55,460 bases of DNA from Fictibacillus phosphorivorans (GTDB lineage Bacteria > Bacillota > Bacilli > Bacillales > Fictibacillaceae): assembly GCF_007673525.1 (NCBI RefSeq), contig NZ_VDZU01000006.1, positions 1 through 55,460 on the forward strand, in the 5' to 3' direction. The notes under the pieces are model-generated. The model did not search any database. It worked only from the letters and a program-made list of their open reading frames with translations, and was not told the DNA's origin. Shown piece by piece: positions 23,572-31,895 of this stretch; position 1 is the stretch's first letter, and the number at the start of each line of letters is the position of its first letter. The translations under genes and the position numbers were made by a program.

Positions 23572-25611
23572 ATGTTTGAGCAAACTTTTAAAAATATAGA
23601 TGATGTACTTTGGAAAGATGCGGGCTGTGGTAGTCAATTAGATTACATAGAGCAAACTTCATGGATTCTTTTTTTAAAGTATCTAGATGATCTTGAGAGA
23701 GATAAAAGTACTATGGCTGAACTCTCTGGTAAACCGTACAAGGATATAATCAGATCAGATTATAAATGGGATGTATGGGCAGCACCTAAAGATAACAAAG
23801 GTAAATTAGATTACCACAGAGCTATGACTGGAGATGACCTTAAAGAGTTTGTGAATAATAAGCTATTTCCATATCTTCAGAGATTTAAATTAGATTCACC
23901 TGATGCTGACACTATCGAGTATAAAATTGGTGAAATATTCTCAGAACTAAACAATAAAATTCAGAGTGGATATAACCTTAGAGAGGTAATTAACCTGGTA
24001 GATCAACTAAGGTTTCGTTCACATGCAGAAAAATATGAGTTGTCACATTTATATGAAGACAAGATTAAAAACATGGGTAATGCAGGAAGAAACGGTGGAG
24101 AGTATTACACGCCACGTCCTCTCATAAAAACTATTGTTAATGTAGTCGCCCCGAAAATCGGAGATAAGATTTACGATGGTGCTGCTGGGTCTGCTGGTTT
24201 CTTAGTCGAAGCATTTGATTACTTAAAGACAAGTAAAAATATTAGCACCAAGGAAATGGATATTCTACAAAAGAAGTCATTTTACGGAAAAGAGAAAAAA
24301 TCTTTAGCGTATATTATCGGAATAATGAATATGATTTTACATGGCATCGAAGCACCTAATATTGTTCATACAAACACTTTAGCTGAAAATATTGCTGATA
24401 TTCAAGAAAAAGATCGTTATGATATCATCCTAGCAAATCCTCCGTTTGGGGGGAAGGAACGTTCCGAGGTTCAACAAAACTTTCCTATTAAGACTGGGGA
24501 AACAGCATCTTTATTTCTACAACACTTCATAAAAATAATGAAAGCAAACGGGCGTGCTGGTATCGTTATTAAGAATACATTTCTATCAAATGTAGATAAT
24601 GCTTCTATAAATCTAAGAAAACAACTTTTAGAAAATTGTGATTTGCATACAGTTTTAGATTTGCCTAGTGGCACATTTACAGGGGTAGGACAAAAGACTG
24701 TAGTTCTTTTCTTCGAAAAAGGTACTCCTACTAAAAATATCTGGTATTATCAACTCAATTTGGATAGAAATCTTGGTAAAACAAATCCACTAAATGAGAA
24801 CGACTTGCTAGATTTTGTAGAATTACAAAAATTAAAGACAGATTCAATAAATTCATGGACAGTAAACATAAATGATATCGACAACGAGTTTTATGATTTG
24901 TCTGTTAAAAATCCTAATAAAGAAAATGAGCTGATTCTTCGTCAACCTGAAGAGATTTTAGAAGAGATAGAAGTAATGGACAATGAGACTATTAAAATTT
25001 TAAGTGAAATAAAAGAAGAACAATCTACTTTTGATATAACAAATAGTTTATGGGAAAAGAAAAAGTTAGAAGAAGTATGTACATTTTTTAATGGAAAAGC
25101 ACACGAGAAAATAATAGATGAGAATGGAGATTATATAGTAGTTAATTCCAAATTTATATCCTCAAATGGGACACATTACAAGAAAACAAATGAAGCTTTA
25201 TTTCCTCTCTTTAAGGGAGATATTACTATGGTAATGAGTGATGTTCCAAATGGTAAAGCACTTGCAAAATGTTTTTTGGTCGATGAAGATAACAAATATA
25301 GTTTAAATCAACGAATATGTGCTATTAGGACAGATAAGTTTATTAATAAATTTTTATACTATCAACTTAATAGGAATAAATATTTCTTAGGATTTGACAA
25401 TGGTGAAAACCAAACAAATTTGAGAAAGGCAGATATATTAAATTGCGAACTGGTCATTCCTCCGTATGAAGAGCAACAATTTATTATTGACAAACTTGAT
25501 ATAATTTCACATAAAACCAGAAAACTTGAAGCTATTCATCAAAAGAAACAAACTAACTTAGATGAGCTGAAAAAATCAATTATGAACAAAACATTTTACA
25601 GTGAATTCTAA
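23572..25611 (+). CDS. hsdM: Type I restriction-modification fusion: methyltransferase HsdM plus half HsdS
   Basis: The 679-residue protein has an N-terminal HsdM part with the helical bundle typical of type I methylases (WILFLKYLDDLE). SAM-binding motif I is YDGAAGSAGFLVEA, and the catalytic motif IV is NPPFG (from residue 289), so it is an adenine-N6 methylase. From about residue 490 there is a single target-recognition domain and a conserved HsdS region (IPPYEEQQFIIDKLD and helix after it). Normal HsdS has two such halves, and no separate hsdS exists here. A TTG at 23530 opens the same frame, but GGAGG at 23558-23562 points to the ATG at 23572. hsdR follows after 12 bases. Confidence 0.92.
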   Translation: MFEQTFKNIDDVLWKDAGCGSQLDYIEQTSWILFLKYLDDLERDKSTMAELSGKPYKDIIRSDYKWDVWAAPKDNKGKLDYHRAMTGDDLKEFVNNKLFPYLQRFKLDSPDADTIEYKIGEIFSELNNKIQSGYNLREVINLVDQLRFRSHAEKYELSHLYEDKIKNMGNAGRNGGEYYTPRPLIKTIVNVVAPKIGDKIYDGAAGSAGFLVEAFDYLKTSKNISTKEMDILQKKSFYGKEKKSLAYIIGIMNMILHGIEAPNIVHTNTLAENIADIQEKDRYDIILANPPFGGKERSEVQQNFPIKTGETASLFLQHFIKIMKANGRAGIVIKNTFLSNVDNASINLRKQLLENCDLHTVLDLPSGTFTGVGQKTVVLFFEKGTPTKNIWYYQLNLDRNLGKTNPLNENDLLDFVELQKLKTDSINSWTVNINDIDNEFYDLSVKNPNKENELILRQPEEILEEIEVMDNETIKILSEIKEEQSTFDITNSLWEKKKLEEVCTFFNGKAHEKIIDENGDYIVVNSKFISSNGTHYKKTNEALFPLFKGDITMVMSDVPNGKALAKCFLVDEDNKYSLNQRICAIRTDKFINKFLYYQLNRNKYFLGFDNGENQTNLRKADILNCELVIPPYEEQQFIIDKLDIISHKTRKLEAIHQKKQTNLDELKKSIMNKTFYSEF

Positions 25612-25623
25612 GGAGGTTGTAGT

Positions 25624-27945
25624 ATGAATGAAGCTGAAACAAGAGCTGAACTTATTGACCCTAAATTAAGAGAAAGTGGTTGGGGACTAGTTGAAGGTTC
25701 AAAAGTCTTACGAGAGTTTCATATTACTGCTGGAAAAATACAAGCTGGTGGCAGAGCGAAACCATTAATAGCTGATTATATACTTGTATATAAAGGTATT
25801 AAGTTAGCAGTTATTGAAGCCAAGAGTGATGAATTAGAAGTAGGAGCAGGAGTGGCACAAGCCAAAAATTATGCAATAAAATTAAGGTTAGATTATTCAT
25901 ATTCTTGTAACGGCAGAGACATTTATGAGATGTGTATAAAAAATGGAAACGAAGAAGCAGTTGCTTCTTTTCCTACTCCTGATGAATTATGGAATAAGAT
26001 TTTCTCTGATCATAACAAATGGAGAGATAGGTTTAATAAGGTCCCTTTTGAAGATGTAGGTGGAACTAAAACCCCTAGGTACTACCAGGAAATTTCCGTT
26101 AATAAGACAGTTTCAGCAATTGCTGATGAAAAATCTAGAATATTACTTACTTTAGCTACAGGTACAGGGAAAACTTTCATTGCCTTTCAAATTGCTTGGA
26201 AGCTTTTTCAAACACGCTGGAATATTCAACGTGACGGGTCACGTAGGCCACGTATCTTATTTTTAGCAGATAGAAACATATTAGCCGACCAAGCGTTTAA
26301 TGCTTTTTCAGCTTTTCCGGAAGATGCGTTAGTCCGTATAAATCCTAAAGAAATAGTTAAAAAAGGAAGAGTTCCTACAAACGGCAACATCTTCTTTACA
26401 ATCTTTCAAACTTTTATGAGTGGTAAAGATAACAAACCTTATTTTGGTGATTATCCTCCAGATTACTTTGATCTTATCATTATTGATGAGTGTCATCGTG
26501 GTGGAGCTAAAGATGAAAGTAGTTGGCGAGACATTTTAGAATATTTCCACACCGCAGTTCATCTAGGATTAACTGCTACACCCAAGCGAATTCATAATGC
26601 TGATACTTATAAATATTTCGGTGAACCGGTATATGTTTACTCTCTAAAAGAAGGAATAAATGATGGATTTCTTACACCTTTTAAAGTGAAACGAATTAAA
26701 ACAACTATAGATGATTATTTATATACAACAGACGATGAAGTCCTCGAGGGAGAAATAGAAGAAGGGAAAATATATACTGAAAATGATTTCAATAGAATTA
26801 TCGAAATAAAAGAACGTGAGGCTAAACGAGTAAAAGTCTTTCTCTCTGAAATTAATCAAAAGGAAAAAACTATTGTTTTTTGTGCTACACAGCCGCATGC
26901 AGCACTTGTTAGGGATCTTATTAATCAATACAGTGAGAGTAAAGACTCATTATATTGCGTACGTGTAACTGCAGATGATTCAGCTTTAGGAGAACTTTAT
27001 TTACGTGATTTTCAAGATAATGAAAAGGCAATTCCAACCGTTCTTACGACTTCTAAAAAGCTATCAACTGGAGTTGATGCTCGTAATGTCCGTAATATAG
27101 TACTAATGCGGCCAGTCAAACAAATGATCGAATTTAAACAAATAATAGGTCGAGGAACAAGATTGTATGAAGGCAAAGAATTCTTTACGATTTATGATTT
27201 TGTCGATGCATATCTAAATTTTAGTGACCCAGAATGGGATGGAGAGCCAGTAGAACCAGAGCCTAGAGAGCCTGGGGAACCACGAGATCCGCATAATCCA
27301 GGAGATCCAGGAGATCCAGGAGATCCGGGAGATCCAGGAGATCCAGGGGAAACTAAGAAAAAAATAAAGATTAAACTTAGAGATGGAAAAGACCGTGAAA
27401 TCCAACATACAGTAGCTACTAGCTTTTGGAATGCGGATGGAAAGCCGATTTCGGCTGAAGAATTCTTAGAGAACTTATATGGAACGCTTCCTGATTTTTT
27501 TAAAAGTGAGGAAGAACTGCGTGAAATATGGTCAAATCCTAAAACCCGAAGAGCTTTGCTAGAGAAACTTGCTGATGCAGGATATGGTAAAGACGAATTG
27601 GTCGCATTACAAAATTTAATAAACGCTGAAAATAGTGATTTGTTTGATGTACTTGAATTTGTTTCGTATGCTACTAAGCCAATTTCAAGGCAAGAACGAG
27701 TAGACAAAGCAAAGTCCAATATCCTAAAGGATTTAGATGATAAGGAAAAAGATTTTCTTGAATTTGTACTAAATAAATATATTGAAACTGGTTTTGAAGA
27801 GCTTGATCAAGAAAAATTACCACGATTATTGGAGTTGAAATATCATTCAATTTCAGATGGGGTGGACGTTTTAGGCGGCGTAATTAAAATCCAAGAAACG
27901 TTTACTGCTTTTCAAAAAGCTTTGTACAATCAAGAAGCGTCTTAA
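25624..27945 (+). CDS. hsdR: Type I restriction endonuclease subunit R (HsdR)
   Basis: This 773-residue motor and nuclease subunit cuts unmodified DNA after ATP-driven translocation. The N-terminal nuclease domain shows the PD-(D/E)xK core (ADYILVYKGIKLAVIEAKS, about residues 49-67). The helicase has Walker A LATGTGKTF (from residue 177), DECH (288), GLTATPKR and motif VI QIIGRGTRL. Between helicase and C-terminal helical domain lies an unusual linker with five GDP tripeptides in tandem. The C-terminal domain resembles EcoEI-type HsdR. AGGAGG lies in the 12-base gap after hsdMS. AT-rich codon use and context mark it as island cargo. Confidence 0.93.
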   Translation: MNEAETRAELIDPKLRESGWGLVEGSKVLREFHITAGKIQAGGRAKPLIADYILVYKGIKLAVIEAKSDELEVGAGVAQAKNYAIKLRLDYSYSCNGRDIYEMCIKNGNEEAVASFPTPDELWNKIFSDHNKWRDRFNKVPFEDVGGTKTPRYYQEISVNKTVSAIADEKSRILLTLATGTGKTFIAFQIAWKLFQTRWNIQRDGSRRPRILFLADRNILADQAFNAFSAFPEDALVRINPKEIVKKGRVPTNGNIFFTIFQTFMSGKDNKPYFGDYPPDYFDLIIIDECHRGGAKDESSWRDILEYFHTAVHLGLTATPKRIHNADTYKYFGEPVYVYSLKEGINDGFLTPFKVKRIKTTIDDYLYTTDDEVLEGEIEEGKIYTENDFNRIIEIKEREAKRVKVFLSEINQKEKTIVFCATQPHAALVRDLINQYSESKDSLYCVRVTADDSALGELYLRDFQDNEKAIPTVLTTSKKLSTGVDARNVRNIVLMRPVKQMIEFKQIIGRGTRLYEGKEFFTIYDFVDAYLNFSDPEWDGEPVEPEPREPGEPRDPHNPGDPGDPGDPGDPGDPGETKKKIKIKLRDGKDREIQHTVATSFWNADGKPISAEEFLENLYGTLPDFFKSEEELREIWSNPKTRRALLEKLADAGYGKDELVALQNLINAENSDLFDVLEFVSYATKPISRQERVDKAKSNILKDLDDKEKDFLEFVLNKYIETGFEELDQEKLPRLLELKYHSISDGVDVLGGVIKIQETFTAFQKALYNQEAS
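27301..27345 (+). repeat. In-frame 9-bp tandem repeat inside hsdR
   Basis: GGAGATCC(A/G) is repeated five times without gaps and encodes Gly-Asp-Pro units in a Pro/Gly/Glu-rich linker. Copy-number change would keep the frame and only alter linker length. Confidence 0.9.
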
Positions 27946-28346
27946 TTAGCTCACCATTGTATAGACATGTAGTAATCATGGTGATAACGGTTAAATGTTC
28001 TCTTTACGGCATTTTTTAAAGAGAAAAGCTCTATTGTCACTACCCCAAAAAAATCTAATGTACTTTAGTAAAAAATGATTATACTTTTTAATTTTAGTTA
28101 GACGAAGCTATCTGACTATGTCTGATATACACAAAAAAAGCCTATTTCTAGGCTTTTATGTGAACACTTATAAGAAAAAATGTAATTACTTTTAAAGAGG
28201 TTTGTTAATAATTTTATCCATGAAAATGTCCGCAAAATTGTCCGCAAATGTTTTAGAAAGAGTTTCTCTTTATTTCATTAATTTCGGCTTTTATATTAAT
28301 ATCAGATGATTTTTTACAAATATTTATTTAAGTTTAATAATTAAAT
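27946..28346. other. Noncoding right end of the island
   Basis: There is no credible gene. A hairpin AGCCTATTTCTAGGCT at 28139-28154 with an A-run before and T-run after could terminate in both directions. Two TGTCCGC direct repeats lie at 28227-28245. Confidence 0.6.
28225..28245 (+). promoter_or_regulatory. Candidate integrase arm-type sites, right end
   Basis: AATGTCCGC (28225-28233) and ATTGTCCGC (28237-28245) are direct repeats 12 bp apart, the same motif, step and orientation as the pair at 16596-16616 near attL. Confidence 0.5.
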
Positions 28347-28367
28347 GAATGGGCGGCATGATGTAAT
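28347..28367 (+). repeat. attR (right core of the integrated element)
   Basis: Identical over 21 bp to the end of groEL (16524-16544). After it come AACGCCC and a hairpin AAAACCC..GGGTTTGT (about 28375-28402) that presumably was the native groEL terminator. Confidence 0.88.
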
Positions 28368-28462
28368 AACGCCCACAAAACCCATTTAATAGGGTTTGTG
28401 AGTTTTAAAAAAGGTGGAATGCTAGTAGCATTTTGCAGACATAAAGGATTTACCGGAAACTT

Positions 28463-28496
28463 CTCATAAGTTGATAAAACTTATGAGGGGTTTTTT
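28463..28496 (+). terminator. Strong terminator downstream of attR
   Basis: CTCATAAGTT (28463-28472) pairs perfectly with AACTTATGAG (28478-28487) over a GATAA loop, then GGG and a run of T. No intact gene precedes it now. It may have served groEL read-through or a lost gene. The stretch 28497-28880 holds only scattered codon fragments. Confidence 0.8.
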
Positions 28497-29000
28497 ATTT
28501 TTGATTATTCATAAGGACAAAGAAGAAGTACTAAATGCATTGATGACAACAGATGTTCAGGTTTGTTCGTGCAATATTCTACAGAAAAAGTGATCTTCAG
28601 CATTAGTGATGAGACTGCACAATTGCGACAGCAAGATTGTGCAAAGTAAATTAACCGTAAATAATGTCTATGTATCCTATCTCCTATAAACAAATAATTA
28701 TTTAATTAATTGCAGGAAATTCATCACGATAAAAAGGTTTATTTTTCCATAATAAAGGGGTATTAGTACATAATGATTACCACGTTTTTCAGTTTAAATT
28801 TTAAATTAGTTTGAAAGACCTATGTTTTCCAACACGTTCCATTCGGTAACATAGAATAATGAGTAAATTTAGGTAGCTATTTATTTGTGGGAATTGACTG
28901 CAAAGAAAGGGCATGAGCTTCATAAAGGGAGTATGTATATTTAAATAGTCCACTCTCAAGGATTAATAATTAAGCTTAGTTAAGTACATATAGGGGAATA

Positions 29001-29478
29001 TTGGTGAAGGTCCTTGATTCTTATCCACTTTACTTTGGCATAGCAGGGTTGCAGAAGAATCTAGGCAAACATTTAAAGAAAAACCTTGGACATAAAGTTT
29101 TATTCGGGGAATCGAAAGTTAGTGTACCTTTCTCTCGGGAATCAATTACTAATTCTCTTTTGTATGTTCAAAATTTAGGTGTGAAAGTAGAAGTAGGTGT
29201 TTTTTAATCAACATTTTCTTCAGATAAATCACCAGTATCGGCTGATTTCTTACTTGAGCAAGAGAATTAAAAGCGGATATTTAAAGCTATACCACATCCG
29301 CAGGGGCCAGGAGTTTCTGCAACTAAAACGGAAGTTAAAGTAGAACCATTAAATTTCTTTGGATACGAACCGTTAGAATTTTTTTGGATTTGATTATGAT
29401 CCATTCATTGGAGTGGATGTTTTTAGGAGTTACGCTGCACTCGGTAAAGGGATAGGAATAAAATTCAGAGACAAATAA
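29001..29478 (+). pseudogene. Decayed C-terminal part of a secreted-toxin-like gene
   Basis: One frame reads from about 29001 across in-frame stops at 29205 and 29268 to a stop near 29390. A single-base shift in a T-run then continues it as GFDYDPFIGVDVF and RSYAALGKGIGIKF to a stop at about 29478. Segments such as IPHPQGPGVSATKTEVKVEP and LNFFGYEPLEFF are clearly protein-like. Upstream, ELTAKKGHELHKGS (about 28893) looks like a further scrap of the same gene. I cannot name the family. The neighbouring DUF4176 genes suggest it was a polymorphic toxin of a type VII/LXG locus. Confidence 0.55.
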
Positions 29479-29508
29479 AATATCAAAACTACGTTGGAGG
29501 ATTTAACA

Positions 29509-29748
29509 TTGTTTCCTACAAATAAAAAGGATTTTATAAAAGCTTTAAATTTTGGATTACTTCTGTATGCTATTTTGGGGGCGGTAAGTGGAACCTTAAT
29601 GTTTGCTAGTATCCTATTTGTTAATTCGCCTGAAAATGAATTACAAAGAGAAATAGGAACATTGAGTATTGTAGCAATCTTTGTATATGGCTCCTGCGTA
29701 ATTGCATTAATTATCCGTTCGATTCTAAAAAAAAGAGGGTGGATTTAA
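29509..29748 (+). CDS. Small two-helix membrane protein (possible immunity protein)
   Basis: The protein has about 79 residues, with hydrophobic helices at about residues 16-39 and 52-73 and a basic end (KKRGW). Start choice: TTGGAGG at 29494-29500 is a good ribosome binding site for the TTG at 29509, while a TTG at 29494 would use the binding site itself as codons. The stop touches the ATG of the DUF4176 gene, so the two are co-expressed. Small membrane proteins next to polymorphic toxins are often immunity proteins; here the toxin gene upstream is decayed. Family not recognised. Confidence 0.6.
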   Translation: MFPTNKKDFIKALNFGLLLYAILGAVSGTLMFASILFVNSPENELQREIGTLSIVAIFVYGSCVIALIIRSILKKRGWI

Positions 29749-30009
29749 ATGGCTGATACAAATATAACGTTGTTGCCTATTGGGACAGTAATCAAAGTGA
29801 AGGATTTTAAAAAGTTGATTATGATTTATGGAAGAAACCAAATTCTAGAAGGAAATATCTCGGAGCAATTTAATGTTTTCTTTAATAGAAATATGGGTGA
29901 AGACGTGATCTACCCTGGCTATGAATCCCCGCAAGAAGTGGACATGAGGGAAAAGGTTGAACTGGAAATCAAAAAACTAAAAAGGAACAATGAAAATGTT
30001 ACGAACTAA
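29749..30009 (+). CDS. DUF4176 protein (type VII secretion-associated)
   Basis: This 86-residue soluble protein has the DUF4176 signature LLPIGTVIKVKDFKKLIMIY near its start, followed by the FNVFFNR and VIYPGYES segments. DUF4176 genes occur in WXG100/LXG type VII secretion loci of Firmicutes; their role is not settled. It starts right after the stop of the two-helix gene and overlaps the next, related gene. The internal segment between GRNQ and EGN is shorter than in its neighbour. Probably orphaned, since no intact LXG toxin or secretion genes are present. Confidence 0.75.
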   Translation: MADTNITLLPIGTVIKVKDFKKLIMIYGRNQILEGNISEQFNVFFNRNMGEDVIYPGYESPQEVDMREKVELEIKKLKRNNENVTN

Positions 30010-30391
30010 AAATAAAGGCAAACTGTCAATCATCTTTTTATTTGTTCTACTTTTAATAGGATGTACGAATGCGAAAGAAGATACTTCCGTAAAAGAAAAG
30101 CTAGATAAATCCAAGCCTTTGCCTATTGGCACAGTCGTAAAGTTAAAGCAGATGAAGAAAAGTGTCATGATTTATGGCTACAATCAAATACAAGTAAGTT
30201 CGGGAAAACAATTTGATTACATAGCGGTTCCATACCCTGAAGGTAATCCATACCCTGAAGGTAATATTTCTGCCGATTACAATGTGTTTTTTAACCGTAA
30301 CTTTATTGAGAAGGTTATGTATGATGGTTATGATTCAGAAGAAGGAAAACATCTGCGTAAGAAAATAGAAAACGACATGCAAGACAATTAA
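29996..30391 (+). CDS. DUF4176 lipoprotein, paralogue of the preceding gene
   Basis: The protein has about 131 residues. A lipoprotein signal peptide (SIIFLFVLLLIGC) is followed by a DUF4176 domain with PLPIGTVVKLKQMKKSVMIY. FNRNF and YDGYDS match FNRNM and YPGYES in the previous protein. It is thus a membrane-anchored version of the same domain. An 18-bp tandem duplication (30230-30247 and 30248-30265) doubles the hexapeptide PYPEGN. The start at 29996 has AAAGGA at nine bases; 29990 is an alternative. It overlaps the end of the upstream gene by a few codons. Confidence 0.72.
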   Translation: MLRTKNKGKLSIIFLFVLLLIGCTNAKEDTSVKEKLDKSKPLPIGTVVKLKQMKKSVMIYGYNQIQVSSGKQFDYIAVPYPEGNPYPEGNISADYNVFFNRNFIEKVMYDGYDSEEGKHLRKKIENDMQDN

Positions 30392-30494
30392 GTAGCAATC
30401 TGGGGTAAATATTGTCGCCTGGGATTTTTTGTTGTGAAGTCATTGCCCATTTTCACTTAACGTACCCTTTGCCATAGCCTTGTTAATTCTTAAA

Positions 30495-30955
30495 ATAAAA
30501 CGCAACAAAATATGAAACTTATCGTGTGAAGAATGGCTCTGTTGCTAACATTAAAGGTGGAAACTACCCTGAAAGTTGGATTGACTCACAAACTAAATGA
30601 GGGAATATCCAGACTATAGATAAATATGTTAAGCCCACATCAGCCGTGGTAAGCACATTAAAAAGTTGAGCAGGTTGTTTTGGGTTTGGGGTAACTACTT
30701 CAGAAAACATGGTAATAGAGGTGCATCAAAATCCAAAATTGTAGGAGACGATGAAGGATTGGGAGCAGTATCATTAACTGGCGCCGCAATAGGTCAAGGA
30801 CTTTTATAGGAGTTTCTTAGTACTAGAAAGATTTAAAATTTGGAAAAGAGAAAGAAACACTTTCTGAAAAAGCTAAGAAATGTGTTCAAAAAGGAATAAA
30901 AGCTTTCTCAAGCTTGTTCGGTAAAATATTTCTCCATACTAATAGGGTGGTCAAA
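30495..30955 (+). pseudogene. Fragments of a further decayed gene
   Basis: Short protein-like pieces appear in shifting frames: YRVKNGSVANIKGGNYPESW then IDSQTK to a stop near 30600; VKPTSAVVSTLKS; and KIVGDDEGLGAVSLTGAAIG then QGLL to a stop near 30810. Frame changes and stops occur every 60-150 bases. The style (Gly-rich, GAAIGQG) recalls long secreted or phage-like toxin proteins, but no family can be assigned. It lies between DUF4176 and a membrane protein gene. Confidence 0.45.
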
Positions 30956-30956
30956 A

Positions 30957-31670
30957 ATGCTGAAAATAGATAACTCAATTAAACGAAAAAATTTGCCTAA
31001 TCATATACTTGAACATTTATCTTTTACGGATACTGATCAAGTTAAGTTCGGTGTATTTGGATCAACCTTTGTTATGCTAGACTTATTAATAATTTTACCT
31101 CTGCTGTTTCCCTATCATGAATTATCTTTCTGGTTAACTATCCCTTTTTTATTATTAATTAACCTTTGGGCTTTAACAATGTTACTTAGAAAAGCTGAAG
31201 GTCTTCATTTTGAGTTTATTCTTTTTGTGGGATGTTTAGGAGCAGTAGGATCTTTATGTTATTTTATTTTAGTTCAAAAAATTGCTTATATCGTATTAAA
31301 TATCCATTCCAATAATTTTTTTGTAATGTCATTAATTATTTACTTAGCTTTTTTTCTGTTTCAAATTTGGTTTCAAAATAAAAAATACTGTTCTATTAAT
31401 TCGGATTTTTTACAATTTAAAGACATGCCATGGCATTTCAAAGCATTAACCTGGTCGGTCCCTTTAGGCTATATCATTGCCCATTACTTTATTAGTAAGT
31501 CAGAGGTAATAATGACTACTATAATGTTATTAGTCTACCTTATGTTTTCTATCTTTTTTACCTATGTCTCTGTAAAATTCTTTCATCGTTATTTATTTAT
31601 GAAGGCAAATTCTCACTTCTTAGAAATTCCTGGTGAATACAAAAAAACAAAAAAAGGAGCTATTCACTGA
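30957..31670 (+). CDS. Polytopic membrane protein, probably truncated by a frameshift
   Basis: This 237-residue protein has about six hydrophobic segments between residues 33 and 215 and is not a recognised family. After EYKKTKK in a seven-A run (about 31644-31656) the frame ends at once. Removing one A continues as ELFTDELVKSFSSGTTVILE, then NKNLWSKQLVSLDEEITV to a stop at 31783-31785, giving roughly 275 residues. The soluble tail thus looks to have been lost by slippage, or the gene uses programmed shifting. Its position after toxin debris suggests an immunity or accessory membrane protein. Function unknown. Confidence 0.6.
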   Translation: MLKIDNSIKRKNLPNHILEHLSFTDTDQVKFGVFGSTFVMLDLLIILPLLFPYHELSFWLTIPFLLLINLWALTMLLRKAEGLHFEFILFVGCLGAVGSLCYFILVQKIAYIVLNIHSNNFFVMSLIIYLAFFLFQIWFQNKKYCSINSDFLQFKDMPWHFKALTWSVPLGYIIAHYFISKSEVIMTTIMLLVYLMFSIFFTYVSVKFFHRYLFMKANSHFLEIPGEYKKTKKGAIH

Positions 31671-31826
31671 TGAATTAGTTAAATCTTTTTCTAGTGGTAC
31701 TACTGTGATTCTTGAAAGTGAAAAAAACAACAAAAATTTATGGTCGAAACAACTTGTATCATTAGATGAGGAAATCACTGTTTAGAATAAAGTATGCGAT
31801 TTTTTTACTATGTTCTATGATATAAC

Positions 31827-31858
31827 TTCTTGTAGTATCGTTTACTGGTATAGTAAAC
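31827..31858 (+). promoter_or_regulatory. Promoter with inverted repeat before the secreted NlpC/P60-like gene
   Basis: TTCTTG (31827-31832), 16-bp spacer, TATAGT (31849-31854). The -10 lies within the inverted repeat GTTTAC (31840-31845) / GTAAAC (31853-31858), a possible operator. Confidence 0.45.
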
Positions 31859-31895
31859 TCAGTATACTTTCAATAAAGTAAAGGAGATAAAAAAT

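Larger units (their letters stand above)
16524..28367. mobile_element. PICI-like chromosomal island in the 3' end of groEL, carrying restriction and toxin-antitoxin cargo
   Basis: The ~11.8-kb element is bounded by a 21-bp direct repeat. Gene order from the left: integrase and repressor on the minus strand; then, divergently, a Cro-like regulator, an excisionase-like protein, CHC2 primase, DUF3987 ATPase, a candidate origin, a small hypothetical protein and a small terminase subunit. That is the layout of Gram-positive phage-inducible chromosomal islands (SaPI type), which are mobilised by helper phages. There are no structural, portal, large-terminase, holin or lysin genes, which argues against a prophage. 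Cargo at the right end is a Panacea antitoxin pair and a type I restriction system. Helper dependence and packaging are inferred. Confidence 0.85.

Noticed and set aside
27192..27719. 175-codon minus-strand frame with PGSPGSPGS repeats opposite hsdR
   Set aside because: It is the complement of the GDP repeat in hsdR; no ribosome binding site or other support.
16524..28367. Prophage or ICE interpretation of the island
   Set aside because: No structural, large terminase, lysis or conjugation genes. A lone terS with primase and Rep-type genes fits a PICI better. A prophage remnant remains possible but the compact intact order argues against it.
28505..28693. 62-codon minus-strand frame
   Set aside because: The plus strand shows codon scraps of an old gene here (HKDKEEVLNAL); no evidence favours the minus frame.
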